Of a stretch of 64,000 nucleotides of DNA, positions 1-10,100 are shown piece by piece. The notes beneath the pieces were generated by a model. The model was not told the origin of the DNA. It made no database searches and saw nothing but the letters and a program-made list of their open reading frames with translations. The stretch's first letter is position 1. Each line of letters begins with the position of its first letter. Source of the stretch: Acidobacteriota bacterium (lineage in GTDB: Bacteria; Acidobacteriota; Vicinamibacteria; Vicinamibacterales; Fen-181); assembly GCA_003170135.1 (NCBI GenBank), contig PMZR01000053.1, forward strand, positions 1-64,000, read 5' to 3'. Position numbers and translations under genes: made by a program.

Positions 1-20
1 CTGAACCTGACAAAGTAGTG

Positions 21-275
21 TTAGTAGGTCGTCGACGTCCGGTGCCGAATGGCGTGCACGAGAACCGTGCGGGTGGCAGCGTCCGGAGTGAAGAAGATGC
101 GCCAGTCGCCCACGCGACGGCGCCACTCACGTATCGCACGCAGGCGTCGTATGTCTCCGGCGAACGGATCTGATTCCATTGCGATGAGGGCGGCCTCGAT
201 GCGCCTGCGGTCAGCGGCGGGCGCGCGCGCGAGCGCTCTTGCGGCGGGCGACGCGACGTGGACCGTCCACCTCAC
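21..275 (-). CDS. RelE/ParE-family toxin-like protein
   Basis: 84 aa; fold-typical C-term 'WRRRVGDWRIFFTPD...VLVHAIRHRTSTTY'; partner ORF immediately upstream on the same strand. Confidence 0.75.
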   Translation of the reverse strand: MRWTVHVASPAARALARAPAADRRRIEAALIAMESDPFAGDIRRLRAIREWRRRVGDWRIFFTPDAATRTVLVHAIRHRTSTTY

Positions 276-567
276 GGCACAACTCGTCGAGCGTGACGTA
301 GTCGCCTTGCGCCATTGCGCGGCGCCCCCGCTCGATGGCGTTCAGGTCGGCCTTGGTCAGAACCTCCTGCTCGACCGTGAGGAGACCGAGCAGCTGGCGC
401 CGCAGTCGACGATCGTGAACGAGGCGCTGGAGCAAGACTAGCTGAGATTTGCGGTCGAGAGCCGTGAACGACGTCCACACCGCATCCGCTGATTGGCGCT
501 CCGACTCGGTCTCCGCGCCATAGCTGGGAGCCGTTTCCCGGACCGCGTGCGCGCCTCGACTTGCCAT
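211..567 (-). CDS. Putative antitoxin partner of the RelE/ParE-like toxin
   Basis: ORF in the 211..813 frame, ATG at 567; C-term 'IERGRRAMAQGDYVTLDELCREV' resembles RelB-type antitoxins; overlaps the toxin start by about 65 nt. Confidence 0.6.
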   Translation of the reverse strand: MASRGAHAVRETAPSYGAETESERQSADAVWTSFTALDRKSQLVLLQRLVHDRRLRRQLLGLLTVEQEVLTKADLNAIERGRRAMAQGDYVTLDELCREVDGPRRVARRKSARARARR

Positions 568-911
568 GATGCATCTCAGTCTACCATCGTCCTGGCAACG
601 GACGTGCCGCCGCGCTGGGCTGCGAAAAGAGCCTGGAACAGCGACCGGTTTGGAGCATGAGACGAGCAGGCCTTCCTCGTTCCGCAGTTCCTGCACTCGA
701 TTGGCGGCGCGAAGGTGGCGGATCTTGCCGCGGCGGACAGGAGACAGGTGGTGTAGACGGCCTGTTCGCGTGAATGACAGGAGATGGGGATGCGGGTAGT
801 GGAGAGTGGCCAAACGCCCAAGGTCTGGCTTCGGACACGCCCTTGTGTAATTATCCTCGCTGCCGGCGCGACCGTTTTGAACGCTCCGACGTCAAATAGG
901 AGCGGAGGGGC

Positions 912-2180
912 ATGGTGACGATCCTGCGGGCGGGCTTCTGGCCGCGCGGTCCCGGCGGTGCGTCTACCGCGGTCTTTCTGGTCCTTCTTACCTTTCTGTC
1001 GGTCTTACCGGCGTGCGGCTCCCGCCAGCCGGCCGACACCAACTCCACGCCCATTGTCGACGTCACGGCCCGCGCGGAGCGGCGGCCCTTCGTGCACACG
1101 ATTCGCGTGTCCGGCCTCGTCGCGGCCTCGCGATCGTTTGCGGTCACGGCCCCGCGGCTGGCCGGCGCCACCATGAGCATGCTGATTGTCACCAGGCTGG
1201 TCGCGTCGGGGGCCAGCGTCCGGCAGGGCGATCTGCTGGTCGAGTTCGACCGCCAGGCGCAAATCAAGAATGCGTTCGACCGGCGGGGCGAGTATCTCGA
1301 TCTGCTGGCGCAGATCAAGAAGAAGCAGGCCGACCAGCGGACGGCGCGGGCCGGCGACGAGAGCGAATTGAGCCAGGCGGAGAACGCGCTCGAGAAGGCC
1401 AGGCTCGAACTGCTCAAGAAGGAATTCCAGTCGCCGATCGAAGCGGAGAAGAACCAGCAGACGTTCGAGGAGGCGCAGGCGCGCCTGGCGCAGTTGCGCC
1501 AGACGTTCGACCTGAAACGACGCGCGGCCGCGGCGGAATTGCGCATTCTCGAGATCCAGCGGGATCGGGCGAATTCGGCGATGCTCAAGGCCGAGGATAA
1601 CTCGACAAAGATGCGCGTCCTGTCACCGCTCGATGGCCTGGTCGTGCCCAAGCAGGTGTACAAGGGCGGCCAGATGGGCGAAGTGCAGGAAGGCGAGCAG
1701 GTGCGGCCGGGCATGCCGATGATCGACGTCGTCGACGCGTCATCGATGGAGGTGCGTGCCCGCGTGAACCAGGCCGACGTGCCGTACCTGCGCCTCGGGC
1801 AGACCGCCGAGATTCGCCTCGATGCCTACCCGTCCAAGTTGTTCAAGGGCGAGTTGGTGCAGCTGGCGCCGATCGGCTCGGTCAGCGACATGACGGACCG
1901 GGTGCGCACGTTCGTCGCCGTTTTTTCCGTCGCCGGGCGCGATCCGGTGCTGATGCCCGATCTGTCGGCGTCCGCGGACGTCGAGATCGATCGTGTCGCC
2001 GACGCGGTGGTGGTGCCGCGCGACGCCGTCGCCATCCGCGACGGCAAGGCATCGGTGTTCGTGCAGAACGGATCCGGCTACGTCGAGCGGGCCATCACCG
2101 TCCGCGCCCGCAGCGAACGCGAGGTGGCGGTGGCGTCCGGCCTCGACGTCGGGGCGGTCGTGCGGCGCGGCGGCGTGTAA
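912..2180 (+). CDS. HlyD/RND-type periplasmic adaptor (membrane fusion protein) 1
   Basis: Lipoprotein-like N-term, coiled-coil hairpin, 'VLSPLDGLVVPKQVYKGGQMGEVQEGEQVRPGMPMIDV' lipoyl/barrel pattern. Confidence 0.85.
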   Translation: MVTILRAGFWPRGPGGASTAVFLVLLTFLSVLPACGSRQPADTNSTPIVDVTARAERRPFVHTIRVSGLVAASRSFAVTAPRLAGATMSMLIVTRLVASGASVRQGDLLVEFDRQAQIKNAFDRRGEYLDLLAQIKKKQADQRTARAGDESELSQAENALEKARLELLKKEFQSPIEAEKNQQTFEEAQARLAQLRQTFDLKRRAAAAELRILEIQRDRANSAMLKAEDNSTKMRVLSPLDGLVVPKQVYKGGQMGEVQEGEQVRPGMPMIDVVDASSMEVRARVNQADVPYLRLGQTAEIRLDAYPSKLFKGELVQLAPIGSVSDMTDRVRTFVAVFSVAGRDPVLMPDLSASADVEIDRVADAVVVPRDAVAIRDGKASVFVQNGSGYVERAITVRARSEREVAVASGLDVGAVVRRGGV

Positions 2181-2203
2181 CAGGACTGAAGTCCTGTCCC
2201 ACA
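2181..2203. repeat. Dispersed palindrome-containing 23-mer, copy 1 (CAGGACTGAAGTCCTGTCCCACA)
   Basis: Perfect inverted repeat CAGGACT-GA-AGTCCTG immediately after a stop codon; second copy at 37794 is 21/23 identical. Confidence 0.85.
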
Positions 2204-2240
2204 GGATGACAGGAACGAACACGACGAAAGGACCCACGCT

Positions 2241-3530
2241 GTGACCGGGAGAAACAGGCTCGTCCGGCCGTGGCTCACGTGGCGCCTTTCGGGCGCGCTC
2301 GCGGTGGTCGTATGCCTGGTCGCCGCCGTTGCCTGGTGGTGGACCCGCCCGGCTTCTTCGTCTGGCATTCCCGTGGCCGACGTCACCGCGGGCGATTTCC
2401 TCGACACGCTGGCGCTGCGCGGCGACATCAAGCCGGTGAAGTCGATCGTGCTGAACGCGCCCGTCATCGGCACGGGCGACCTGCGGATCGTGAAACTGGC
2501 CCGCGCGGGATCGACCGTCAAGCGCGGCGAGCCCGTCGTGCAGTTCGACACGACGACGCTGCAGCGCACGCTCGAGGAGAAGCAATCCGAGCTCAAGCGC
2601 GCCGCGTCCGACATCGACCGGGCGCACGCCCAGGCACGGATGCAGGAGGAGCAGAACGTCACCGAGCAGACCCGCGCCAGGAACGACGTGGAGCGCGCCC
2701 GGCTCGACACGACGGCGGCCGATCTCCTGTCGCCCGTCGAGGCGCAGGAGAAGAAGCTCGCCTTGAGCGACGCGCAGCACAGGCTGCGGGCGACCGACGA
2801 GAAGGTGAGCTCGGGCAAGGACGGGAACGCGGCGGACCTGGAGAGCCTGAAGCAGAAGCGCGACAAGGCGCTCGCGGAAGTGCGGCAGGCGGAGCGCAAC
2901 CTGGCGTCGATGACGCTCACCGCCCCGGCCGACGGCATGGTCACGCTGATGCAGAACTACAGCGCGTCGAGCGGTATGTCCACCGCGCCCGATTTCCGTG
3001 AAGGGGACCGACCATGGCCCGGCGCGGCGATCGCCGAGCTGCCGAGCATGGCCAGCGTCGTCACCGAAGCACACGTGGACGAGGCCGACCGCGGCCGCCT
3101 GCAGACGGGGCAGTCGGTGATGGTGCGGATCGATGCGCTGCCCGACAAGGAATTGACCGGGACGATCAAGGAAATTGGCGCCCTGGCGCGGGCCGACATC
3201 GGCAGCTGGCCGCCGGTGCGCAATTTCGACGTCGTCGTCGCCCTCGACCGCAGCGATCCGAGCCTGCGGCCGGGCATGAGCGCCTCGCTGCGCGTGGTGG
3301 TCGATCGCGTGCCGCACACGACGCTCGTGCCGGCGGGCGCCGTGTTCACCAGGGACGGCCGCAGCGTCGTCTACGTGGTCGCCGGCGGCGGGTTCGAGAT
3401 GCGGGTGGTGGAGGTGTCACGCCGCAACGACGAACGCGTGGCCGTCACGCGGGGCGTGAAGCCGGGCGAGCGCGTGGCGCTGAAGGATCCGACCGCGGCG
3501 CCGGCGGCGCCGGAAGCGGGGCGCAAATGA
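2241..3530 (+). CDS. HlyD/RND-type periplasmic adaptor 2
   Basis: N-term TM, long coiled coil, 'LTAPADGMVTLMQNYSASSGM', barrel-sandwich motifs. Confidence 0.85.
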   Translation: MTGRNRLVRPWLTWRLSGALAVVVCLVAAVAWWWTRPASSSGIPVADVTAGDFLDTLALRGDIKPVKSIVLNAPVIGTGDLRIVKLARAGSTVKRGEPVVQFDTTTLQRTLEEKQSELKRAASDIDRAHAQARMQEEQNVTEQTRARNDVERARLDTTAADLLSPVEAQEKKLALSDAQHRLRATDEKVSSGKDGNAADLESLKQKRDKALAEVRQAERNLASMTLTAPADGMVTLMQNYSASSGMSTAPDFREGDRPWPGAAIAELPSMASVVTEAHVDEADRGRLQTGQSVMVRIDALPDKELTGTIKEIGALARADIGSWPPVRNFDVVVALDRSDPSLRPGMSASLRVVVDRVPHTTLVPAGAVFTRDGRSVVYVVAGGGFEMRVVEVSRRNDERVAVTRGVKPGERVALKDPTAAPAAPEAGRK

Positions 3531-4840
3531 AACGCTGGGTGATCGTGGGGCTGGTCGTCGCGGTCGCCGCCGCGGGCGCGGCCTTCGCCTTCAAGCGCCT
3601 GCACGCGTCGGATCGAAGCCTGCCCACCTCTCGCGTGACGCGCGGCGACCTCAGCCTCGATGTCGCCATCACCGGCGAAGTGCGCACGCTGAAGACCGCC
3701 ACGCTGGTGGCGCCGCCGGTGGGTGGCACGCTGCAACTCGTCCTCCTGCAGCCGACCGGCAGCGCCGTCAAGACCGGCGATCTCGTCTGCGAGTTCGACC
3801 CGACCGAACAGGAATACAACCTGGAACAGAACAAGTTCGAATTGATGCAGGCCGACCAGGAGATTGCGAAGCTCAAAGCCGACGCCGCCGTGCAGCAGGG
3901 GCAGGACGAGGTGGCGCTGCTGCAGGCGCGCTTCGCCGTGCGCCGGGCCGAACTCGACGTCAAGGGCAACGAGCTGCTCGGGACGATCGACGCGCAGAAG
4001 AACGTGATCGCGCTCGGAGAAGCCCGGCGCTTTCTCGCCCAGCTCGACGAGGACGTCACCTCCCACGCGGCCAGCAACAGGGCCTCGCTCGCGGGCCTCG
4101 ACGAGCGGCGCAACAAGGCGATGCTCTCGATGGCCGTGGCGCAGAAGAACATCGAGAGCATGAAGATGCGTTCGCCGATCGACGGCCTCGTGGTGGCGCG
4201 CCAGAACGGGGACGCCTCCGGCGGGTTCTACTACTCGGGGATGATGCTGCCGGACTACCGCAGCGGCGACATGGTGAACCCCGGCCGTACCCTCGCCGAC
4301 GTCATCGACATTTCCGGCCTCGAGGTGCAGGGAAAAGTCAACGAAGCCGATCGCGCCACCCTGCAGGCGGGGCAGGGCGTCCGCGTACGCGCCGACGCGT
4401 TGCCGCATGAACGTCTGAGCGGCAAGCTCAAGACGATCGGGGCCCTCACGTCGCGCCGGTTCTTCTTCGACAGCGATTCCAAGCGCCAGTTCGACGGCAC
4501 GTTCCAGCTCGATCGCGTGGATCCGCGGCTGCGGCCGGGCATGAGCGCGCAGGTGGACATCATCGGCCAGCAGCTGAAGAACGTGCTGTCCATCCCGCGC
4601 CAGGCGGTCTTCGAGAAGGAGGGCCGCCCCGTCGTCTACGTGAAGGAAGGCGATCACCTCGCGCTGCACGAGGTGAAAGTGCGCTACCGCACCGCGAGCC
4701 GCGCGGTCATCGAGGGTCTCACCGAGGGAACCGAAGTGGCGCTGGTGAATCCGGAGCAGGGCGCTCCGGGCAAAGCCTCGCCTGCCACGCCCGCGGGCGG
4801 AGGCGGCGGCGGGGTGATGCGCATAGGGATCACGCAATGA
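3527..4840 (+). CDS. HlyD/RND-type periplasmic adaptor 3
   Basis: ATG at 3527 overlaps the previous stop (ATGA); 'MRSPIDGLVVARQNGDASGG' and the same architecture as the two upstream genes. Confidence 0.85.
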   Translation: MKRWVIVGLVVAVAAAGAAFAFKRLHASDRSLPTSRVTRGDLSLDVAITGEVRTLKTATLVAPPVGGTLQLVLLQPTGSAVKTGDLVCEFDPTEQEYNLEQNKFELMQADQEIAKLKADAAVQQGQDEVALLQARFAVRRAELDVKGNELLGTIDAQKNVIALGEARRFLAQLDEDVTSHAASNRASLAGLDERRNKAMLSMAVAQKNIESMKMRSPIDGLVVARQNGDASGGFYYSGMMLPDYRSGDMVNPGRTLADVIDISGLEVQGKVNEADRATLQAGQGVRVRADALPHERLSGKLKTIGALTSRRFFFDSDSKRQFDGTFQLDRVDPRLRPGMSAQVDIIGQQLKNVLSIPRQAVFEKEGRPVVYVKEGDHLALHEVKVRYRTASRAVIEGLTEGTEVALVNPEQGAPGKASPATPAGGGGGGVMRIGITQ

Positions 4841-6141
4841 CGGACACAATACCGGTGTCCCCGCCCGTGCCGCCTGTTCCGACGCCGGTCCGGGCGACGG
4901 GTCTTCTGCTCGACTTCCGCCAGGGAATGCAGAACCTGCTCGCGCACAAGCTGCGCTCGCTGCTGACGATGCTCGGCATCATCTTCGGCGTGGCAGCCGT
5001 TGTCTCGATGATGTCGATCGGGGCGGGCGCCGAGCAGCAGGTCATGGCGTTCATCGAGAACCTGGGCGTTCACAACCTGATTGTCGAGGCGAAGGAATCG
5101 GCGAATTCGCAGGCGCTGACGAAGATCCGCAAGCTCTCGCAGGGCCTGACCCTCGAGGAGTTCCGCGCGCTGAAGGCGAACGTGGGCGGCATCGTGGCGG
5201 CGACGCCGCGCAAGCGCGCCACGCCCACGAAGATCCTGCCGAAGCCCCAGCGCGAGATGCCCGTGGTGTACGGCATCGAGCCGGGCTACCGCTCGATCGC
5301 CGCGCTGCGGATCGTGCGCGGCCGCTTCTTCGACAGCGAGGAGAACGACGAGGCGGCGGCGGTGTGCGTGCTGGGCACGGCGGCGCGCAGCAACCTGTTC
5401 GGGACGGCGGACCCGATCGACCGGATGGTGAAGGTCAACGAGCAGTGGTTCCGGGTGATTGGCGAGCTGGCGCCGCAGCTGAGCGTCGAGGGTGCGGTGG
5501 CGGGGCTGTCCAGCCAGGACCGCAACAACATGATCTACGTGCCCATCTGCGCGGCGCTGCTGCGGCTCGAAGATTCGTACAGCTACCTGAAGGACGAGAT
5601 CGACGGCATCTACCTGCAGATGTCGCCGTCGACCGACAGCCTGGCGACCGCGGAACTGGTGCGCGGCCTGCTGAACGCGAGCCACCGCGGCGCCGACGAT
5701 TTCTCGCTGGTGGTGCCCGCCGAACTGCTCGAGCAGCAGAAGCGCACGCAGCGCGTGTTCGAGATGGTGATGGTGGCGCTTGCGTCGATCTCGCTGCTCG
5801 TCGGCGGGATCGGCATCATGAACATCATGCTGGCGTCGGTCCTCGAGCGCACGCGCGAGATCGGCGTGCGCCGCGCCGTCGGCGCCCGCCAATGGGACAT
5901 CGTCCGGCAGTTCCTGCTCGAAACGATCATGATCTCGTTTGTCGGCGGCGCGATCGGCCTCCTGTTCGGATTTGCGATGTCGCGGCTGATCGCGTTCTTC
6001 GCCGGCTGGTCCACGATCGTGACCGCCAGCTCGGTCCTCCTCGCCTTCCTCGTCTCGGTGTCGGTCGGGCTGGTGTTCGGCGTCTACCCGGCGCTGAAGG
6101 CCGCCAGGCTCGACCCGGTCGAAGCGCTGCACTACGAGTGA
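4837..6141 (+). CDS. MacB/FtsX-like ABC transporter permease
   Basis: 'FRQGMQNLLAHKLRSLLTMLGIIFGVAAVVSMMSIGAGA' and C-term FtsX domain 'LASVLERTREIGVRRAVGARQWDI...ALKAARLDPVEALHYE'; ATGA overlap with the upstream gene. Confidence 0.93.
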   Translation: MTDTIPVSPPVPPVPTPVRATGLLLDFRQGMQNLLAHKLRSLLTMLGIIFGVAAVVSMMSIGAGAEQQVMAFIENLGVHNLIVEAKESANSQALTKIRKLSQGLTLEEFRALKANVGGIVAATPRKRATPTKILPKPQREMPVVYGIEPGYRSIAALRIVRGRFFDSEENDEAAAVCVLGTAARSNLFGTADPIDRMVKVNEQWFRVIGELAPQLSVEGAVAGLSSQDRNNMIYVPICAALLRLEDSYSYLKDEIDGIYLQMSPSTDSLATAELVRGLLNASHRGADDFSLVVPAELLEQQKRTQRVFEMVMVALASISLLVGGIGIMNIMLASVLERTREIGVRRAVGARQWDIVRQFLLETIMISFVGGAIGLLFGFAMSRLIAFFAGWSTIVTASSVLLAFLVSVSVGLVFGVYPALKAARLDPVEALHYE

Positions 6142-6149
6142 GACAGGGG

Positions 6150-6205
6150 CAGTCGACAGTTGACAGTCGACAGTTGACCGTTGACCGTTGACAGTCAACA
6201 GTCCA
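6150..6205. repeat. Heptamer array A1: (CAGTYGA/CCGTTGA)x8
   Basis: CAGTCGA CAGTTGA CAGTCGA CAGTTGA CCGTTGA CCGTTGA CAGTCAA CAGTCCA, exact 7-nt register, between convergent genes. Confidence 0.95.
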
Positions 6206-6231
6206 TCGCGTCCGGGTGTACTGCCGACTGA

Positions 6232-7128
6232 TCAGAACATCATCCCCGCCTGCGGCTCCTCGAACGGGAAGATCAGCAGCGGTCCGGGCGCCTGGTCGAT
6301 CACCTTCCGCATCGTCGTCCGCTGCTCCGGCTCCCAGCCCGCCACCCATGCGATGACGATCAGGTCCGTGTGATGTTCGGCGGCGAACTCGACGATGACG
6401 TCGGCCGGCTCGCCGCAGGCGAAGAACAGTCGCATGCGCAGCGCCGGCGGCGGAACGCCCAGCGCCACGAAGCGGTCCATGAACTCGCGCGCCCACACCG
6501 GCCACTCGTGCTGCGGTTGATCGAGATAGCGCGGCGCCATCAGCGCGCCCGGCTCGCCGGGCGGCGGCGCGCCGGTCGAGGCGATGTGCAGCACCGCCAG
6601 TTCCGCGTGCGCCTTCTCGGCGAGATCCGACGCGCGCGCAATCGCCGCGGCGGTCGTCGGGATGCCGTCGTGCGGCAGCAGGATCTGGTGGATCGACCAC
6701 GAGTCGAACGCCTGCTCGGGCGGCACGATGACGATCGGGCAGGGCGTCGCGCGCAGCACGTCGCGCGTCACCGATCCCAGGGCGCCCCGCCCCGCCCCCT
6801 GCACGCCGCGCGAGGACATCACGATCAGCCGGCTGTCGAGATCGCGGGCCTGGTGCACGATTTCCGCGGCCGGCTGGCCGGTCCGCTGATCCAGCACCGT
6901 GCCGTCGAGCTGGTCCCGTGTCAGGTGAAGGCGCTGCGCCATGCTGCGCGCCGACAGCCGTTCGCTGCTGACATGCAGCAGATGCAGGGTCGCGCCCTCC
7001 GCCGCGGCCAGGGCCCTGGCCACCGGCAGCGCGGCCGCCGCCTCCGGCGAACCGTCCAGGGGCACGACGAGCGTGGAAGCGCGCACCTCGGCCGGCGGCG
7101 GTATTGTCGCAGCAGCTTCGTTGTGCAT
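6232..7128 (-). CDS. Universal stress protein, two UspA domains
   Basis: 298 aa from ATG at 7128; 'LVVPLDGSPEAAAALPVARALA', 'LIVMSSRGVQGAGRGALGSVTRDVLRATPCPIVIV'. Confidence 0.9.
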   Translation of the reverse strand: MHNEAAATIPPPAEVRASTLVVPLDGSPEAAAALPVARALAAAEGATLHLLHVSSERLSARSMAQRLHLTRDQLDGTVLDQRTGQPAAEIVHQARDLDSRLIVMSSRGVQGAGRGALGSVTRDVLRATPCPIVIVPPEQAFDSWSIHQILLPHDGIPTTAAAIARASDLAEKAHAELAVLHIASTGAPPPGEPGALMAPRYLDQPQHEWPVWAREFMDRFVALGVPPPALRMRLFFACGEPADVIVEFAAEHHTDLIVIAWVAGWEPEQRTTMRKVIDQAPGPLLIFPFEEPQAGMMF

Positions 7129-7144
7129 CGTGCCCTCCCGCAAG

Positions 7145-7180
7145 TTCGGACTCCGGACTTCGGACTCCGGACTCCGGACT
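7145..7180. repeat. Heptamer array A2: (TYCGGAC)x5
   Basis: TTCGGAC TCCGGAC TTCGGAC TCCGGAC TCCGGAC T; contributes two bases of the downstream gene's stop codon. Confidence 0.95.
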
Positions 7181-10100
7181 AAACTTGTTCCCAGTCCCCC
7201 CAACCGCTCTGCTCGTGGCGGGCTTTCCACCGGCCGCCCGGCGTCGCGCGCAACTCGCGCCCGCCCTCGAGCGCCACGACCATCGGTTCCGCGCCGGCCA
7301 CGCCGACTTCGACGCTCCGCGTCACGCGATCGAGCTCCACGGTCAGATGCCGTCCGCGCCATTGCACCGGGAAGCGCAGGCTGCTCCACGTGCGCGGCAG
7401 GTGCGGATCGAGGATCACGCCGTCGTTGCGCGGCCGCAGCCCGCCGATGCCGAGGACGGCGGCCTGCCACAAACCGCCCAGCGCCGCGATGTGCACGCCG
7501 CCGGACGCATTGCCCATGTTGTTCGCGAGGTCGATCTCGGACGCCTGCCGGAACAGTCTGTCGAACAGGACGTCGTCGCACAGGCGCGCGGCGACCAGCG
7601 CGTGCAGCGCCGGGCTGAGCGAGCTGCCGTGGGCGGTCCGCGGCTCGTAGTAGCGGAAGTTCGCCTCGTGCACGTGGCGCGGGAACTCGTCCCACAGCAA
7701 TGCAGTCAGCGCCACCACGTCGGCCTGCTTCACCACCTTCGACTTCTGCAGCCGCTCGCGCTGCAGGATGATGTCCATCGGCGCGTTGCGCGGCTCGTAG
7801 CTCGACAGCGAGATGTCCTCCAGGCGGAAGTACCCCTCGAACTGCTCGAACAGGCTGGAGCGCCGGTCGAAGCCGGTCTTCATCACGGCGGCGATCTCCT
7901 GCCACCGGCCCGGCTCGTCCGGTTCGATCCCCAGCCGCGCGACGAGCGCCTGCCAGGCCTGCGGCCAGCGGTCGGCGAGGAGGCGCGCCGTCTCGGCGGC
8001 GCGCGTCAGGTTCCACTGCGCCATGACGTTCGTGTAGGCGTTGTCGTCGATCGTCTCGTGGTACTCGTCGGGTCCGATCACGCGACGGATGTGAAACAAG
8101 CCGTCGGCCTCGATCGTGCCCCGGCTCGCCCAGAACCGCGCGGTGTCGACGATGATCTCGGCGCCGTACTCCACGAAGAAGCGGTCGTCGCCGGTCACGA
8201 GCCAGTACTGCCAGACGGCGTAGGCGATATCCGCGCTGATGTGATGCTCCTCGTCGCCGGTCAGGATCCGCACCACCTCGCCGCCCGGCGCGATGGCCAC
8301 CGTCGGGGTCATCTCGTCGCCCGTGTCGGTCGATTCCCACGCATAGAGCGCACCGCGGTAGCCGTGCGCCTGCGCCTTGCGCCTCGCGCCCGGCAGCGTG
8401 TGGTAGCGGTACTCGAGCAGGCTGCGCGCGGCCGCCGGGTCGGTGTAGACGTAGAAGGGCAGGGCGTAGATCTCCGTGTCCCAGAACACGTGGCCGCGAT
8501 ACCCCTCGCCGGTCAGCGCGCGCGCGCCGATCGACACGCGCGGGTCGTCGGGGTTCGCGGCGCTCACGAGGTGGTAGATCGCGAAGCGCAGCGCGCGCTG
8601 CGCCTCCTCGTCGCCGCCGACGCAAACGTCCGCCGACTGCCACCGTTCCGCCCACGCCGCCGTGTGCGCCTTGACGATGTCGCCTGCGTCCCGCCGGACG
8701 GCGACTGCCAGGCGGCGCGCCGCCGTCGCGGGCTGGCCGGCGGCGCCGCTGCCGCGATCCACCGTCAGGAAGCGGTCGAGGCGCATGTGGTCGCCGACCC
8801 GCGCGTCCCAGTCCCAGGCCTCGATCAGGGCATCCGCGTGGGCCTCGGTGGCCGGCTGTCGATGCTGCTCGTCCTGGCACGTCGCGACGGCTGCCGTTGC
8901 GAACGCGACGGACCTTCCCGTCGTGGCCATCTGGACGAACACCGACCAGGGCTCGGCGACCGAGGGCGCGTGTACCAGTCGCAACGACGGCGCCTGGTGC
9001 GCGGGCGCGGCGCCCCAGCGTTTGCGACGCACCGGCGAGAGCCCGATATGGCTTTCCACGCGCACATGCCCGGTGTAGTTCTCGGCCATGATGGTGGCGC
9101 CCTGGACGGCGAGCGCGCGATCGGCCAGCGACGCCAGGCGCAGGAACTGCAGGCGGGTCACGCGTCCCGCCTCGTCGCGGTGCAGCCATTCGCGCCACAG
9201 CACGCCGTGTTCGAGATCGAGCAGCCGCCGGTGCTCGAGCGTGCCGCCGGATTCGAGCGACAGCGCGCGGCCGTCCACCAGGACGCGCAGGTCGGTCCAG
9301 TCGGCGAGCACCATCAACCCGGGAATCGTGTTCCAGCTCGGCTCGATATCGAACACGCCGGCGACGAACGTCGCCGGGTCAGACAGTGACGTGCCCTCGG
9401 CCACTGAGCCGCGAATGCCGAGCGCGCCGTTGCCGACGGCGAACAGCGATTCGATCTCGTGCTCCCGCGCCAGCACGAAGCCACGGTCCTCGAGTGCCCA
9501 CGCCTCGTCCTGCGTGGGCGTGACGGCCCAGGGCGCGGACGGTGGGCGGACGAGCACGCCGGGCGCTGCCGCGCCGGCCTGGCTTCGCTCGGCACCGAAG
9601 CCAGACAGGTACCGCGAGAATTCCCCGAGGTGCGAGACCACCAGGTCCGCGCCGTGCTCGCGCAGCGCCTCGGCCTGCCCCGATTCGTCCACGCCGACCA
9701 CCTTGAAGCCGCCGCGCTTGCCGGCTTCGACGCCTGAAATCGCGTCCTCGAAGACGACCGCGCAATCCGGCGCGACCTGCAGGCGACGGGCGGCCTCGAG
9801 GAACGTGTCGGGCGCGGGTTTGCCCGGCAGGTGCAGGCGCTCGGCTTCCATGCCGTCGACATGCGCATCGAACAAATCGAGGATGCCGGCCAATCTGAGG
9901 ATCGCGCCGCAGTTCTTGCTCGACGAGACGACCGCGGTCTTCAGTCCACGCGCCCGCGCGTCGCGCACCAGCGACACCGCTTCCGGAAACGTCTCGACGC
10001 CGTGTTCGCCCAACGCCTGCTCGAAGTACCGGTCTTTTCGATTGCCGAGGCCGGCGATCGTTTCGTGATCCGGCGGATCGGCGGCCGATCCCCACGGCAG

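Noticed and set aside
568-911. Possible transposase remnant between the TA pair and the first MFP
   Set aside because: Fragments in several frames but nothing recognisable enough to support.
1740-3317. 525-aa minus-strand ORF opposite the MFP genes
   Set aside because: Compositionally biased shadow ORF without recognisable motifs.
7104-9389. 761-aa plus-strand ORF opposite the GH65 gene
   Set aside because: Antisense shadow of a clear HAD-GH65 protein.
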